A DNA stretch of 34,052 nucleotides, taken from NCBI GenBank assembly GCA_049974825.1, contig JBNGDJ010000011.1, positions 1 through 34,052 on the forward strand, written 5' to 3'. Positions 1 to 7,698 of the stretch are shown piece after piece. The notes under the pieces were generated by a model. It was not told the DNA's origin. It did no database searches and saw only the letters and a list, made by a program, of their open reading frames with translations. Positions within the stretch are counted from its first letter, which is position 1. Each line of letters starts with the position of its first letter. This DNA comes from JBKHDT01 sp049974825. Its GTDB lineage: Bacteria; Pseudomonadota; Gammaproteobacteria; Halothiobacillales; Halothiobacillaceae. Position numbers and translations under genes: made by a program.

Positions 1-54
1 ACTCGCGACCCCAACCTTGGCAAGGTTGTGCTCTACCAACTGAGCTATTCCCGC
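1..54 (-). tRNA. tRNA-Gly (GCC), 3' part cut off by window edge
   Basis: On the minus strand the sequence reads as the 5' acceptor strand GCGGGAAT, a D-arm with AGCTCAGTTGGTAGAGC, an anticodon arm whose loop centres on GCC, and the start of the variable loop. The T-arm and 3' acceptor strand lie beyond base 1. The GCGGGAAT start and the GCC anticodon identify a glycine tRNA. The 5' end is set at base 54 from the acceptor strand. Confidence 0.93.
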
Positions 55-100
55 CTGTTCCGGGCGGCGGGGACAGGCCCGCCGCGTCGATAGGAGGCGC

Positions 101-128
101 ATTATACGCAGGCCGGCGCGGGGCGCAA
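101..128 (-). promoter_or_regulatory. Promoter of the tRNA-Gly gene
   Basis: Read on the minus strand there is a perfect -10 box TATAAT (bases 106 to 101). It is preceded, after a 16-nt spacer, by TTGCGC (128 to 123), a weak -35 match. The -10 is followed by GCGCC, a GC-rich discriminator of the kind found at stringently controlled stable-RNA promoters. The tRNA 5' end is about 46 bases downstream. The boxes are seen directly; stringent control is inference. Confidence 0.65.
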
Positions 129-389
129 GCGTTTTTTGAAATTTTTTTCGCGGCCGTCCTGCGCGGTCAGGGCCCGGGCGGGCGCACGCGAGTCGGGCCG
201 GCGCCAAAACCATGCGATCACTAGGTGATAATCAAATATTTTTATTTGAGTTGAAGAAAAATCGGAGCGAATTTGACCCTTGGCGACCAAAAAGCGGCGA
301 TTTTTCAAAAAATGTCGCCAGCCCTTCCCGGTTCGCGACACGCGGTCCGGGACGCTGGGTAACCCCAATACTAAAGGAGTCAAACCATT
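129..389. other. AT-rich intergenic region upstream of fccA with two inverted repeats
   Basis: No gene is supported between the tRNA promoter and fccA. The stretch around 225-315 is much richer in A and T than its surroundings. It holds a perfect 7-bp inverted repeat, TCAAATA / TATTTGA with a 4-nt centre (232-249), which touches a -10-like GATAAT at 227-232. It also holds a second inverted repeat, GGCGA (296-300) with TCGCC (315-319), whose inner T and A runs can extend the stem. These are candidates for the fccAB promoter and operator. No good -35 box was found. Confidence 0.4.
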
Positions 390-707
390 ATGAAGCGCAA
401 AGCTCGTTATCTGGCGCCCGCGCTGGCAGCACTCTTGCTGCTCGGGGCGTCCGCCCAGGTGCACTCATCAGATGCTTCGGGTGCCACCGTCGGCTACACC
501 TGCATGGGCTGTCACGGTGCCAACGGCATCAGCAAGGGTTCCATCGTGTCCCTGGCCGGGCGCAATGCCGAGGTGATGACCCGCCAGTTGATCGACTTCA
601 AGAACGACGAGCGTGAAGGCACGGTCATGAACCGCATTGCGAAGGGATACACGGACGAAGAATTGCGCGCGGTGGCCGAATTCTTCGCCGGGCTGCCCGC
701 CAACTGA
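390..707 (+). CDS. fccA: Monoheme class I cytochrome c, likely FccA subunit of sulfide dehydrogenase
   Basis: The product is a 105-residue periplasmic electron-transfer protein. A signal peptide (about residues 1-26, basic start then a leucine/alanine core) precedes a single heme-binding CMGCH at 38-42. Met80, in TVMNRI, is a plausible distal heme ligand. The ATG follows AAAGGAG at 373-379. The next gene encodes the flavoprotein FccB, so the likely role is to accept electrons from its FAD during sulfide oxidation and pass them to the respiratory or photosynthetic chain. It carries one heme, as in Chlorobium-type enzymes; the Allochromatium FccA is a larger diheme protein. Alone it could be called a generic cytochrome c553, and the fccB neighbour drives the call. 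Confidence 0.82.
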   Translation: MKRKARYLAPALAALLLLGASAQVHSSDASGATVGYTCMGCHGANGISKGSIVSLAGRNAEVMTRQLIDFKNDEREGTVMNRIAKGYTDEELRAVAEFFAGLPAN

Positions 708-739
708 TTCCCTCGGCGTACCCGACCCGGTCCGTCTTG

Positions 740-757
740 TCGAGGTGATGACCTCGA
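740..757 (+). repeat. Hairpin in the fccA-fccB intergenic region
   Basis: A perfect 7-bp stem, TCGAGGT (740-746) and ACCTCGA (751-757), closes a GATG loop. A second small stem, AAGCG / CGCTT with an AAGA loop, lies at 821-834 just before the fccB ribosome binding site. The 165-bp gap shows no clear promoter, so these may be mRNA processing or stability elements within an fccAB transcript. Neither has a T tract. Confidence 0.4.
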
Positions 758-872
758 ATCGCGCGCAGTGTCCGGGGTGGTCTCCGGAGCGGGCGGCCAC
801 TTGCCCGTCAGGCGTGAAAGAAGCGAAGACGCTTTCCGGGACGCCCGACAAAGAAATTCCAAGGAGTGCATC

Positions 873-2159
873 ATGACAGTCTCACGTCGTTCTTTTCTCA
901 AGGTATCCGCGGGTGTCGCGGGTGCCGGTCTTCTTGCCGGTTGTGCCGGCACCGGTGGCACGGGGGGTGGCAAGGCCCACGTCGTGGTCATCGGCGGTGG
1001 ATTCGGTGGCGCAACGGCGGCACGCTATATCCGCAAGTTTGATCCGCAGATCCGGGTCACCATGATCGATCCCAAGAGCAGCTTCAGTACCTGCCCGGCT
1101 TCCAACTGGGTAATCGGCGGGTTCAAGGACATGAACTACATCACCCACGGATTCGACGATCTGGAGAAGACCGCCGGGGTGAACGTGGTGAAGGACTACG
1201 TAGTCGGGGTGGATCCGGAAAAGCGCACCGTCACGCTCAAGAGCGGCCGCAGCATGACCTATGACCGGCTGGTGGTCTCTCCGGGCATCGACTTCAAGTG
1301 GGAAGCCATCGAAGGCTACGGCCCCGAGGCGGCAGAGGTGATGCCGCATGCCTGGCAGGCAGGTCCCCAGACCGAACTGCTGCGTGCCCAGCTTGAGGCC
1401 ATGCCCGATGGCGGGCTGTTCGTGATGGCCGCACCGCCCAATCCCTTCCGCTGCCCTCCAGGGCCGTACGAGCGTGCGAGCCTGATCGCCAACTATTTCA
1501 AGAACCACAAGCCGCGTTCGAAGATCCTGATCCTCGATGCAAAGGACAAGTTCTCCAAGATGCCCCTGTTCCAGGCAGGCTGGGACGCGCTTTACGGCGA
1601 CATGATCGAATGGGTGGGATACTCCGACGGCGGCATGGTCACCGGGGTCGATGCGGGCCGCAAGGCGGTGATCGCCGGCGAGACCGTGCGCGCCGACGTG
1701 GCCAACATCATCCCGCCGCAAAAGGCCGGCAAGATCGCCCACCAGGCAGGTCTGACCAATGATGCCGGCTGGTGCCCGGTCAACCACGAGACCTACGAAT
1801 CGCTGCAGGTGCCTGCCATCCACGTGGTTGGTGATGCCTGCGTGCCCGGTGCCATGCCCAAGTCTGGCTACTCGGCCAATTCCCAGGCCAAGATCTGTGC
1901 GGCGGCCGTGGTTTCGCTGATCAATGACCAGCCTTTCGAGGTCCCGAGCCTGGTCAATACCTGCTACAGCCTGGTCTCGCCCGACTATGGCATTTCCGTC
2001 TCAGCGGTCTACCGTGTCAACGATTTCGGGGAGAATGTCTCGGTGCAGGGTGCCGGGGGCGTTTCGCCGGCGGATGGCGACAAAAAGCTTGAGGCCCTCT
2101 ACGCCGAAGGCTGGTACACCAGCATCTCAGACGACATCTGGGGTTGGAACAAGGGTTGA
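873..2159 (+). CDS. fccB: Flavocytochrome c sulfide dehydrogenase, FAD subunit
   Basis: The product is a 428-residue periplasmic flavoprotein that oxidises sulfide and reduces its cytochrome partner. The N-terminus has a twin-arginine signal (SRRSFLK) ending in LLAGC, which also fits a lipobox. An FAD-binding GGGFGG follows at about 43-48. Three cysteines match known family positions: Cys74 in FSTCPASNWVIGG (covalent FAD site, Cys42 of the mature Allochromatium enzyme), and Cys194 and Cys364 (near its redox-active Cys161/Cys337 pair). The C-terminus carries the FCSD flavin-binding domain. The start is the ATG at 873, behind AAGGAG (861-866); longer in-frame starts would put the Tat motif far from the N-terminus. 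It follows fccA by 165 bp, and a terminator lies just after it. Confidence 0.92.
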   Translation: MTVSRRSFLKVSAGVAGAGLLAGCAGTGGTGGGKAHVVVIGGGFGGATAARYIRKFDPQIRVTMIDPKSSFSTCPASNWVIGGFKDMNYITHGFDDLEKTAGVNVVKDYVVGVDPEKRTVTLKSGRSMTYDRLVVSPGIDFKWEAIEGYGPEAAEVMPHAWQAGPQTELLRAQLEAMPDGGLFVMAAPPNPFRCPPGPYERASLIANYFKNHKPRSKILILDAKDKFSKMPLFQAGWDALYGDMIEWVGYSDGGMVTGVDAGRKAVIAGETVRADVANIIPPQKAGKIAHQAGLTNDAGWCPVNHETYESLQVPAIHVVGDACVPGAMPKSGYSANSQAKICAAAVVSLINDQPFEVPSLVNTCYSLVSPDYGISVSAVYRVNDFGENVSVQGAGGVSPADGDKKLEALYAEGWYTSISDDIWGWNKG

Positions 2160-2208
2160 ACCAAGCCGGGCGTATCCGGCGCCCTGCTCGAAAAAACCCG
2201 CAAAAAGA

Positions 2209-2240
2209 CAAGGCCCCGGCACAAGCCGGGGCCTTTTTTT
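2209..2240. terminator. Strong intrinsic terminator after fccB, probably bidirectional
   Basis: The stem AGGCCCCGGC (2211-2220) pairs perfectly with GCCGGGGCCT (2225-2234) around an ACAA loop and is followed by a run of T with one interruption. On the minus strand the same stem is followed by TTGTCTTTTT, so it can also end the convergent phoU transcript. Confidence 0.9.
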
Positions 2241-2323
2241 GTTTTTTCGGGTGCTTGGTTGCCGACCACGCTTTCCGACCCAGGAGGCCGCTGCGCTGGC
2301 AGGGTTGTCCGGCCGGTTTGTGA

Positions 2324-3022
2324 TCAGGACTGATCGCTGTCGTCGCCAGGCATCTCGTGGCGGATGTCCTTGCCGCGGACCTGGAAGACCACGTGCTCGG
2401 CAATGTTGGTGCAATGATCGCCGATCCGCTCCATGGCCCGCATGCAGGCGAGGATCTTCAGGCTCTGCTCGGTCGATTCCGGGCGTTCGCCCATGTACGC
2501 GATCAACACGCGATGGACCGCGTCGTATTCCTCGTTGACATGAGCGTCCCGGCGGATGATCTCTTCGGCGGCCAGGGCGTCCATGCGCGCGAATGCATCC
2601 AGGGTGTCATGCAGCATCTGCGTGACGGTGCGGCTCATTACGTTGAAGTGGCCATTGAAGTGGCCCTCGGCCAGCACCGGAGCAACTTCCGGGGCGAGCT
2701 TGGCGATCTTTTCGGCCTTGTCGCCGATGCGCTCGATGTCGGTGATCGCCTTGATGATGGTCACGATCATGCGCAGGTCGTTCGCGGCCGGCTGGTACTG
2801 CGCGATGATGCTGATGGCCAGTTCATCGATGGACATCTCCATCACGTTGATGTCCTGATCCTTGAGCGCATTGTCGCCGCGTTCGACGTTGCCTTCCAGA
2901 AGGTAGGCCAGGGCGTCCGAGACGTGCTGCTCCGCGATTCCGCCCATCTTGAGCATCATGGTGCGCAGCTGGGCAAGTTCCTCGTCGAAGCGAGTGTAGG
3001 TGTGGGATGAGAGCTGTTCCAT
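2324..3022 (-). CDS. phoU: Phosphate signalling regulator PhoU
   Basis: The product is a 232-residue cytoplasmic protein made of two PhoU three-helix repeats. Each repeat carries the metal-binding signature: DIERIGDKAEKIA in the first half and AMERIGDHCTNIAE in the second. PhoU links the Pst transporter to PhoR and restrains Pho regulon activity and polyphosphate build-up. The length is normal for the family. The start is the ATG at 3022, with AGAAGG about 12 bases upstream. It is divergent from ppk1 across a 164-bp gap, a meaningful pairing because PhoU loss raises polyphosphate in several bacteria. No pstSCAB genes are in the window, and phoBR lies about 26 kb to the right. Confidence 0.95.
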   Translation of the reverse strand: MEQLSSHTYTRFDEELAQLRTMMLKMGGIAEQHVSDALAYLLEGNVERGDNALKDQDINVMEMSIDELAISIIAQYQPAANDLRMIVTIIKAITDIERIGDKAEKIAKLAPEVAPVLAEGHFNGHFNVMSRTVTQMLHDTLDAFARMDALAAEEIIRRDAHVNEEYDAVHRVLIAYMGERPESTEQSLKILACMRAMERIGDHCTNIAEHVVFQVRGKDIRHEMPGDDSDQS

Positions 3023-3186
3023 GTCGAATACGTGCCTTCTGTTCTGTTAGGTGAAACGGGGATGTCACCGGACTCGTGCATCCTGTTTATCCCCTTGCCG
3101 AAATCTGACGGGCAGGACTGGCCAACAATTCGATTTTGGCACACTATGTCAGACAATGAATGTTATTACCTGAGAGTTGCGTTTCC

Positions 3187-5271
3187 ATGACGAATGAAAA
3201 CGGTTCCGTGCCGCAGCCAGCGCCCGAGTTCATCAACCGCGAGCTCAGTCTGCTCGCCTTCAACCGGCGGGTGCTTGAGCTGGCGCAGGATACGGATGTG
3301 CCCTTGCTTGAGCGGCTGAAGTTTCTGTGCATTTCTTCCAGCAACCTCGATGAGTTCTTCGAGGTGCGCGTGGCCGGGGTGGTTCAGCAGATGCGGGCCG
3401 GTTTGAACCGGACAGACGACTCGGGGATGAGCCCGGCCGAGCAGCTCGACGCCATCGGGGATTCGGCCCAGAAGCTGGTGCATGACCAGTACGAGACGCT
3501 CAACAAGGATCTGATCCCGGCGCTGGCCGAGCAGGACATTCACTTCATCCGTCGCACTCGCTGGACCGAAGGGCAGGCGTTGTGGGTCAAGCAATTCTTT
3601 CGGCGCGAACTGCTGCCGCTGCTTACCCCGCTGGGTCTGGACCCGGCGCACCCGTTTCCGCGCATTCTCAACAAGAGTTTGAACTTCGTCGTCTCACTTG
3701 AAGGTCGGGACGACTACGGCCGCGATGGCTGGATGGCCATCGTCCAGGCGCCGCGGGCCTTGCCGCGGATCATCCGCATGGACGAGGAGGCCGCCGGTGG
3801 CAAGAACAGCTTCGTATTCCTCAGCTCGATTATCCACGCGCATGTGGACGAGCTGTTCCCCGGCATGAAGGTCACCGGCTGCTACCAGTTCCGCGTGACA
3901 CGCAACAGCGACGTGCTGGTGGATGTCGATGACGACGACGACCTGCTCAAGACCTTGCAGGGCGGGTTGTTCGAGCGCAATTACGGCGACGCCGTCCGTC
4001 TGGAAGTGGCCGACAACTGCCCGCCGGACGTGGTGGACTTCCTGCTTGATCGCTTTGCGATCGAGCGGCGCTTCCTGTTCCAGGTGCACGGGCCGGTCAA
4101 CCTCAACCGGCTGATGGCTCTGCAGGAGCTGGTCGACCGACCGGATCTCAAGGACGAACCCTTCTCGCCGGCTCTGCCGCCGGAACTGGGGCCGCAGGGC
4201 AATATCTTCGAGGCCATCGAGCATCACGGGGCCATCCTGCTGCATCACCCCTACCAGTCCTTCGTGCCGACCATCGAGTTCATCCGCCAGGCGGCGCAGG
4301 ACCCGCGGGTGGTGGCCATCAAGATGACCCTTTACCGGACGGGCAAGAACTCGGCCATCGTCGAGGCGCTGGAAGCGGCTGCCCATGCCGGCAAGGAAGT
4401 GACCGCCGTGATCGAGCTGCGGGCGCGCTTCGACGAGGAGGCGAATATCGAGCTGGCCACCCGGCTGCAGAAGGCCGGTGCCTACGTGGCCTACGGCATC
4501 GTCGGGTACAAGACCCACGCCAAGCTGACGCTGGTCGTGCGCCGCACACGAAACAAACTCAAGCGATTCGTTCACCTGGGCACCGGCAACTACCATGCCG
4601 GCACGGCGCGCCTGTATACCGACTACGGACTGCTGACCAATGACCGCTACCTGGGCGAGGACGTGAACAAGCTCTTCATGCAGCTGACGGGACTCGGGCG
4701 TGGCATTCGACTCAAGCGGATGCTGCAGTCGCCGTTCACGCTGCATGCGGGAATGCTCGAACGCATTCGCCGCGAAACCGCTCATGCGCAGGCCGGCAAG
4801 CCGGCCATGATCCGCGCGAAGATGAATGCTCTGATCGAGCGGCAGATTATCGAGGCGCTGTACGAGGCCTCCCAGGCTGGGGTTCAGATCGAGCTGGTCA
4901 TTCGCGGCGTCTGCTGCCTGAAGCCGGGCGTGCCGGGGTTGTCCGAGAATATCCGCGTGCGTTCGGTCATGGGGCGCTTTCTTGAGCATCCGCGCGTGTT
5001 CTACTTCCGGAACGACGGCGAGGAAGAGCTTTATCTTTCCAGCGCCGACTGGATGCCGCGCAATTTCTTCGCCCGGATGGAAAGCGGCTTCCCCATTGAT
5101 GACCCGCAGCTTCGGGCGCGGATCGTCGAGGAATCGTTCGACCTGTACATGAACGACAACGCGGGCGCCTGGGAGCTGGGTGCCGACGGGCATTACCATC
5201 GTGTCAAGCGGCATCACAACGCCAAGCTGCGCAGCGCGCAGCAGACGCTCATCGAAAGGCTGGGTGGCTGA
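3187..5271 (+). CDS. ppk: Polyphosphate kinase 1
   Basis: The product (694 residues from this start) makes long-chain polyphosphate from ATP reversibly, through a phosphohistidine. The N-terminal and head domains contain INRELSLLAFNRRVLE and SSNLDEFFEVRVAG. The two phospholipase-D-like C-terminal domains hold His444 in KTHAKL and His463 in HLGTGNYH, matching E. coli His435 and His454. MTLYRTG and the ending SSADWMPRNFFARMESGFPI are also conserved. An in-frame ATG at 3160 would add nine residues, but 3187 has GAGAG 10-14 bases before it and gives a normal N-terminus. It is divergent from phoU. A small stem GCCCG/CGGGC with a GCAA loop follows at 5314-5327 but lacks a proper T tract. Confidence 0.96.
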   Translation: MTNENGSVPQPAPEFINRELSLLAFNRRVLELAQDTDVPLLERLKFLCISSSNLDEFFEVRVAGVVQQMRAGLNRTDDSGMSPAEQLDAIGDSAQKLVHDQYETLNKDLIPALAEQDIHFIRRTRWTEGQALWVKQFFRRELLPLLTPLGLDPAHPFPRILNKSLNFVVSLEGRDDYGRDGWMAIVQAPRALPRIIRMDEEAAGGKNSFVFLSSIIHAHVDELFPGMKVTGCYQFRVTRNSDVLVDVDDDDDLLKTLQGGLFERNYGDAVRLEVADNCPPDVVDFLLDRFAIERRFLFQVHGPVNLNRLMALQELVDRPDLKDEPFSPALPPELGPQGNIFEAIEHHGAILLHHPYQSFVPTIEFIRQAAQDPRVVAIKMTLYRTGKNSAIVEALEAAAHAGKEVTAVIELRARFDEEANIELATRLQKAGAYVAYGIVGYKTHAKLTLVVRRTRNKLKRFVHLGTGNYHAGTARLYTDYGLLTNDRYLGEDVNKLFMQLTGLGRGIRLKRMLQSPFTLHAGMLERIRRETAHAQAGKPAMIRAKMNALIERQIIEALYEASQAGVQIELVIRGVCCLKPGVPGLSENIRVRSVMGRFLEHPRVFYFRNDGEEELYLSSADWMPRNFFARMESGFPIDDPQLRARIVEESFDLYMNDNAGAWELGADGHYHRVKRHHNAKLRSAQQTLIERLGG

Positions 5272-5402
5272 GCGCGATGCAGAGCAAGGCAGGACACGTT
5301 CGGTGCCAGGGTTGCCCGGCAACGGGCCTCCCTTTCTGGACAGGATGCCGCCGGGAGGGCTGCCAGCCCGGCCCGTGCCTGCAGCGCTGATTCCCGGGGA
5401 TC

Positions 5403-6623
5403 ATGGCTGCGTTTGAATATGCCGCGCTGGATGCCCGGGGCCGGACCCGCAAGGGGCTGATCGAGAGTGACGGTCCCCGACAGGCGCGCGCCCAGCTTCG
5501 CGAGCAGGGGCTGACGCCGCTTTCCCTGGAGCAGGTGCGTTCCGGCGAGCCTCGCACGGGCGGCAGCGGCTTTGCCGCGCGGCTTCAGTCGCTGGGGCCG
5601 ACCGATCTGGCGCTGCTCACAAGGCAACTGGCCACTCTGGTTGGCGCCGGCCTGCCGGTGGAGGAAGCGCTTTCCGCGCTGATTCGCCAGTCCGAGCGCG
5701 CCCGAGTGCGGCGGATCGTCACGGGCGTGCGCGCGAAGGTGCTTGAGGGGCAGACCCTGGCGAACGGCCTGGCGGCCTACCCGCGGGCCTTCCCCGAGCT
5801 GTACCGGGCCACCGTGGCGGCGGGTGAGGAGTCCGGCCACCTGGACGCCGTGCTCGATCGGCTGGCCGACTACACCGAATCCCGACAGGCACTGACCCAG
5901 AAGATCCAGCTGGCGCTTTTCTATCCGGCCCTGCTGACCCTGATGGCCATTGCAGTGGTGATCGGTCTGCTGGTGTATGTCGTGCCCCAGGTGGTCCAGG
6001 TGTTTCTGGACATGGAGCAGGCTCTGCCCCCGCTGACCAGCGGCCTGATTTCGGTTTCGGACTTTTTCCGGGAACACTGGCTTGCCATGCTGGTCACTCT
6101 GGCCGCTTCGGCGGTGATCGCCCGGCTGGCCCTTCGTCGCCCGACGCTGCGGCAGCGCTGGCACCGTGCCCAGCTGCGGCTGCCGCTGATTGGCCGGCTC
6201 AGCCGGGGCTTCAATGCCGCCCGTTTCGCACGGACCCTGAGCATCCTGTCGGCGGCGGGCGTGCCGATGCTCAAGGCTTTGCAGATCAGCGGTGAGGTCG
6301 TTTCCAACCAGGCCATGCGCCGGGCCATCACGGAGGCGACCGAGCGGGTGCGCGAGGGCAGCGCCCTGTCGCGGGCGCTTGAATCCAGCCGGCTGTTCCC
6401 GCCGATGACCGTTCAGCTCATTGCTTCGGGCGAGCAGAGCGGGCAGCTTGAAAACATGCTGCGCCGCGCGGCCGACCAGCAGGAACGCGAGCTTGAAACC
6501 TTTATCAACGCCCTGCTCGGCCTGTTCGAGCCGGTGTTGATCCTGGTGATGGGCGGCATTGTGCTGGTCATTGTCATGGCCATTCTGATGCCGATCTTCG
6601 AGCTCAACCAGATGGTCGGCTGA
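5403..6623 (+). CDS. gspF: Type II secretion inner-membrane platform protein GspF
   Basis: The product (406 residues) is the polytopic inner-membrane platform of the T2SS, which contacts GspE, GspL and the pseudopilus. It starts with the typical FEYAALDARGRTRKGLIE. Two T2SSF cytoplasmic domains lie at about 70-190 and 270-395. Membrane segments are at about 170-190 (LALFYPALLTLMAIAVVIG), 215-240 and 375-400 (a hydrophobic run near the C-terminus). The motif AAGEESGHLD recurs in the second half as ASGEQSGQLE, showing the internal duplication. GGGGA lies 3-7 bases before the ATG. It heads the plus-strand operon gspF to gspN. No clear promoter was seen in the 131-bp gap after ppk. Confidence 0.95.
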   Translation: MAAFEYAALDARGRTRKGLIESDGPRQARAQLREQGLTPLSLEQVRSGEPRTGGSGFAARLQSLGPTDLALLTRQLATLVGAGLPVEEALSALIRQSERARVRRIVTGVRAKVLEGQTLANGLAAYPRAFPELYRATVAAGEESGHLDAVLDRLADYTESRQALTQKIQLALFYPALLTLMAIAVVIGLLVYVVPQVVQVFLDMEQALPPLTSGLISVSDFFREHWLAMLVTLAASAVIARLALRRPTLRQRWHRAQLRLPLIGRLSRGFNAARFARTLSILSAAGVPMLKALQISGEVVSNQAMRRAITEATERVREGSALSRALESSRLFPPMTVQLIASGEQSGQLENMLRRAADQQERELETFINALLGLFEPVLILVMGGIVLVIVMAILMPIFELNQMVG

Positions 6624-6706
6624 AGGTGGGTTTTCTCTGTCGGTCGCTGGCTGCGCCAGCGTGGTCCGACGCGAATTTCAATCGACAACGTGCACGAGCA
6701 AATCGC

Positions 6707-7168
6707 ATGAATACACGCGCATCCGATGCAATCCACAGACGCCGATCGCACGCTGCGGCCGGCTTTACCCTGATCGAGGTCATGGTGGTCGTGGTGATCC
6801 TATCGATCCTGGCCGCCGTGGTGGTGCCCAAGATCATGGATCGCCCCGATGACGCGCGGATTGCCAAGGCAAAGCAGGATATCCGGGCGCTTGAGAGCGC
6901 ACTCAACATGTACAAGCTCGACAACCTCAACTACCCGAGCACCGACCAGGGCCTGGAGGCGCTTGTCCAGCGCCCGGGCGGCAGCCCGGAGCCGCGCAAC
7001 TGGCGTTCTGGCGGCTATATTGACCGGCTGCCGGAAGATCCCTGGGGAAGGCCCTACCAGTATCTCAGCCCCGGGCAGCATGGCGACTTCGACATCTACA
7101 GCCTCGGCGCGGACGGCCAGTCCGGCGGTGAAGGCGCCGATGCCGACATCGGCAACTGGATGAAGTGA
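6707..7168 (+). CDS. gspG: Major pseudopilin GspG
   Basis: The product is the main subunit of the T2SS pseudopilus. A basic 20-residue leader ends at AAAG, cut before FTLIEV; Glu5 of the mature protein is present. The long N-terminal helix is followed by the GspG globular fold with YKLDNLNYPSTDQGLEAL, LPEDPWGRPYQY and a C-terminal calcium-site loop (DIYSLGADGQSGG, then ADIGNW). The ATG at 6707 is preferred because it gives a pseudopilin leader of reasonable size. A GTG at 6626 would add 27 residues unlike any leader. The binding site before 6707 is weak. The stop overlaps the gspH GTG start by 4 bases. Confidence 0.95.
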   Translation: MNTRASDAIHRRRSHAAAGFTLIEVMVVVVILSILAAVVVPKIMDRPDDARIAKAKQDIRALESALNMYKLDNLNYPSTDQGLEALVQRPGGSPEPRNWRSGGYIDRLPEDPWGRPYQYLSPGQHGDFDIYSLGADGQSGGEGADADIGNWMK

Positions 7169-7698
7169 TCGGCACGTCGGACAGAGCCATCGGGAAGCAG
7201 CCTGCCAATTACCCTGTCGGTGTGGTGGCGTCGGGCTTCACCCTGATTGAGGTGATGGTCGTGTTGGTGATCGTGGGCGTGCTGGTCGGCATGGCCACCC
7301 TGTCCTTCGGGCGTCTGGACCCCGACTCCCCGGGTGCCGTCGCGCAGCGCTTGCAGGCTTGGCTGGACGAGGCCCGCACGCGGGCCCTGGTTGAGAACCG
7401 CAACCTGTGGGTGACCGAGCGCGAGGGGCGTGTCGAACTGCTGCCCCTGCCCGTGACCGACGAAAAGGAAGCGCAGGCGATTGGCGAAGCCTTTGAGGCG
7501 CCCGCGGGTCTGCGCCTGGTCTGGCCCGAGGAAAGCGACAATGCGCCGGCGGGGCTGGTGGTCACGCGGGAGGGGCGCTGGCTGGATTCGGACTGGCGGC
7601 TTGAGCTGGCGCCGCGCGAGGTGGCCTCGGATCGGCCGGTGCTGCAGCTTGGGGCCAATGCGCATGGCGAGGTCGAGGTGCAGAATGTCCCGGACTGA
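7165..7698 (+). CDS. gspH: Minor pseudopilin GspH
   Basis: The product is a 177-residue minor pseudopilin of the T2SS. A 24-residue leader ends in VVASG and is followed by FTLIEVMVVLVIVGVLVG, with Glu5 present. The rest is a beta-rich globular domain with LDEARTRALVENRNLWV, typical of GspH/FimT. The GTG start overlaps the gspG stop (GTGA), so the two are probably translationally coupled. Its place between gspG and gspI is the standard one. The leader is longer than usual. Confidence 0.92.
   Translation: MIGTSDRAIGKQPANYPVGVVASGFTLIEVMVVLVIVGVLVGMATLSFGRLDPDSPGAVAQRLQAWLDEARTRALVENRNLWVTEREGRVELLPLPVTDEKEAQAIGEAFEAPAGLRLVWPEESDNAPAGLVVTREGRWLDSDWRLELAPREVASDRPVLQLGANAHGEVEVQNVPD

Noticed and set aside
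3137..3151. Sigma-54-like TGGCAC element before ppk1
   Set aside because: The required GC at the -12 position is absent at the right spacing.
3023..3186. Pho box between phoU and ppk1
   Set aside because: Only isolated half-site-like matches (ATGTCAG, CTGACAT on the other strand) were found, with no second repeat at 11-base spacing.
3694..5322. 542-codon open frame antisense to ppk1
   Set aside because: Shadow of ppk1; no protein family features and no ribosome binding site of note.
6626..6706. GTG start at 6626 giving a 180-residue GspG
   Set aside because: It would create a pre-leader of 47 residues, far longer than pseudopilin leaders; ATG at 6707 gives 20.
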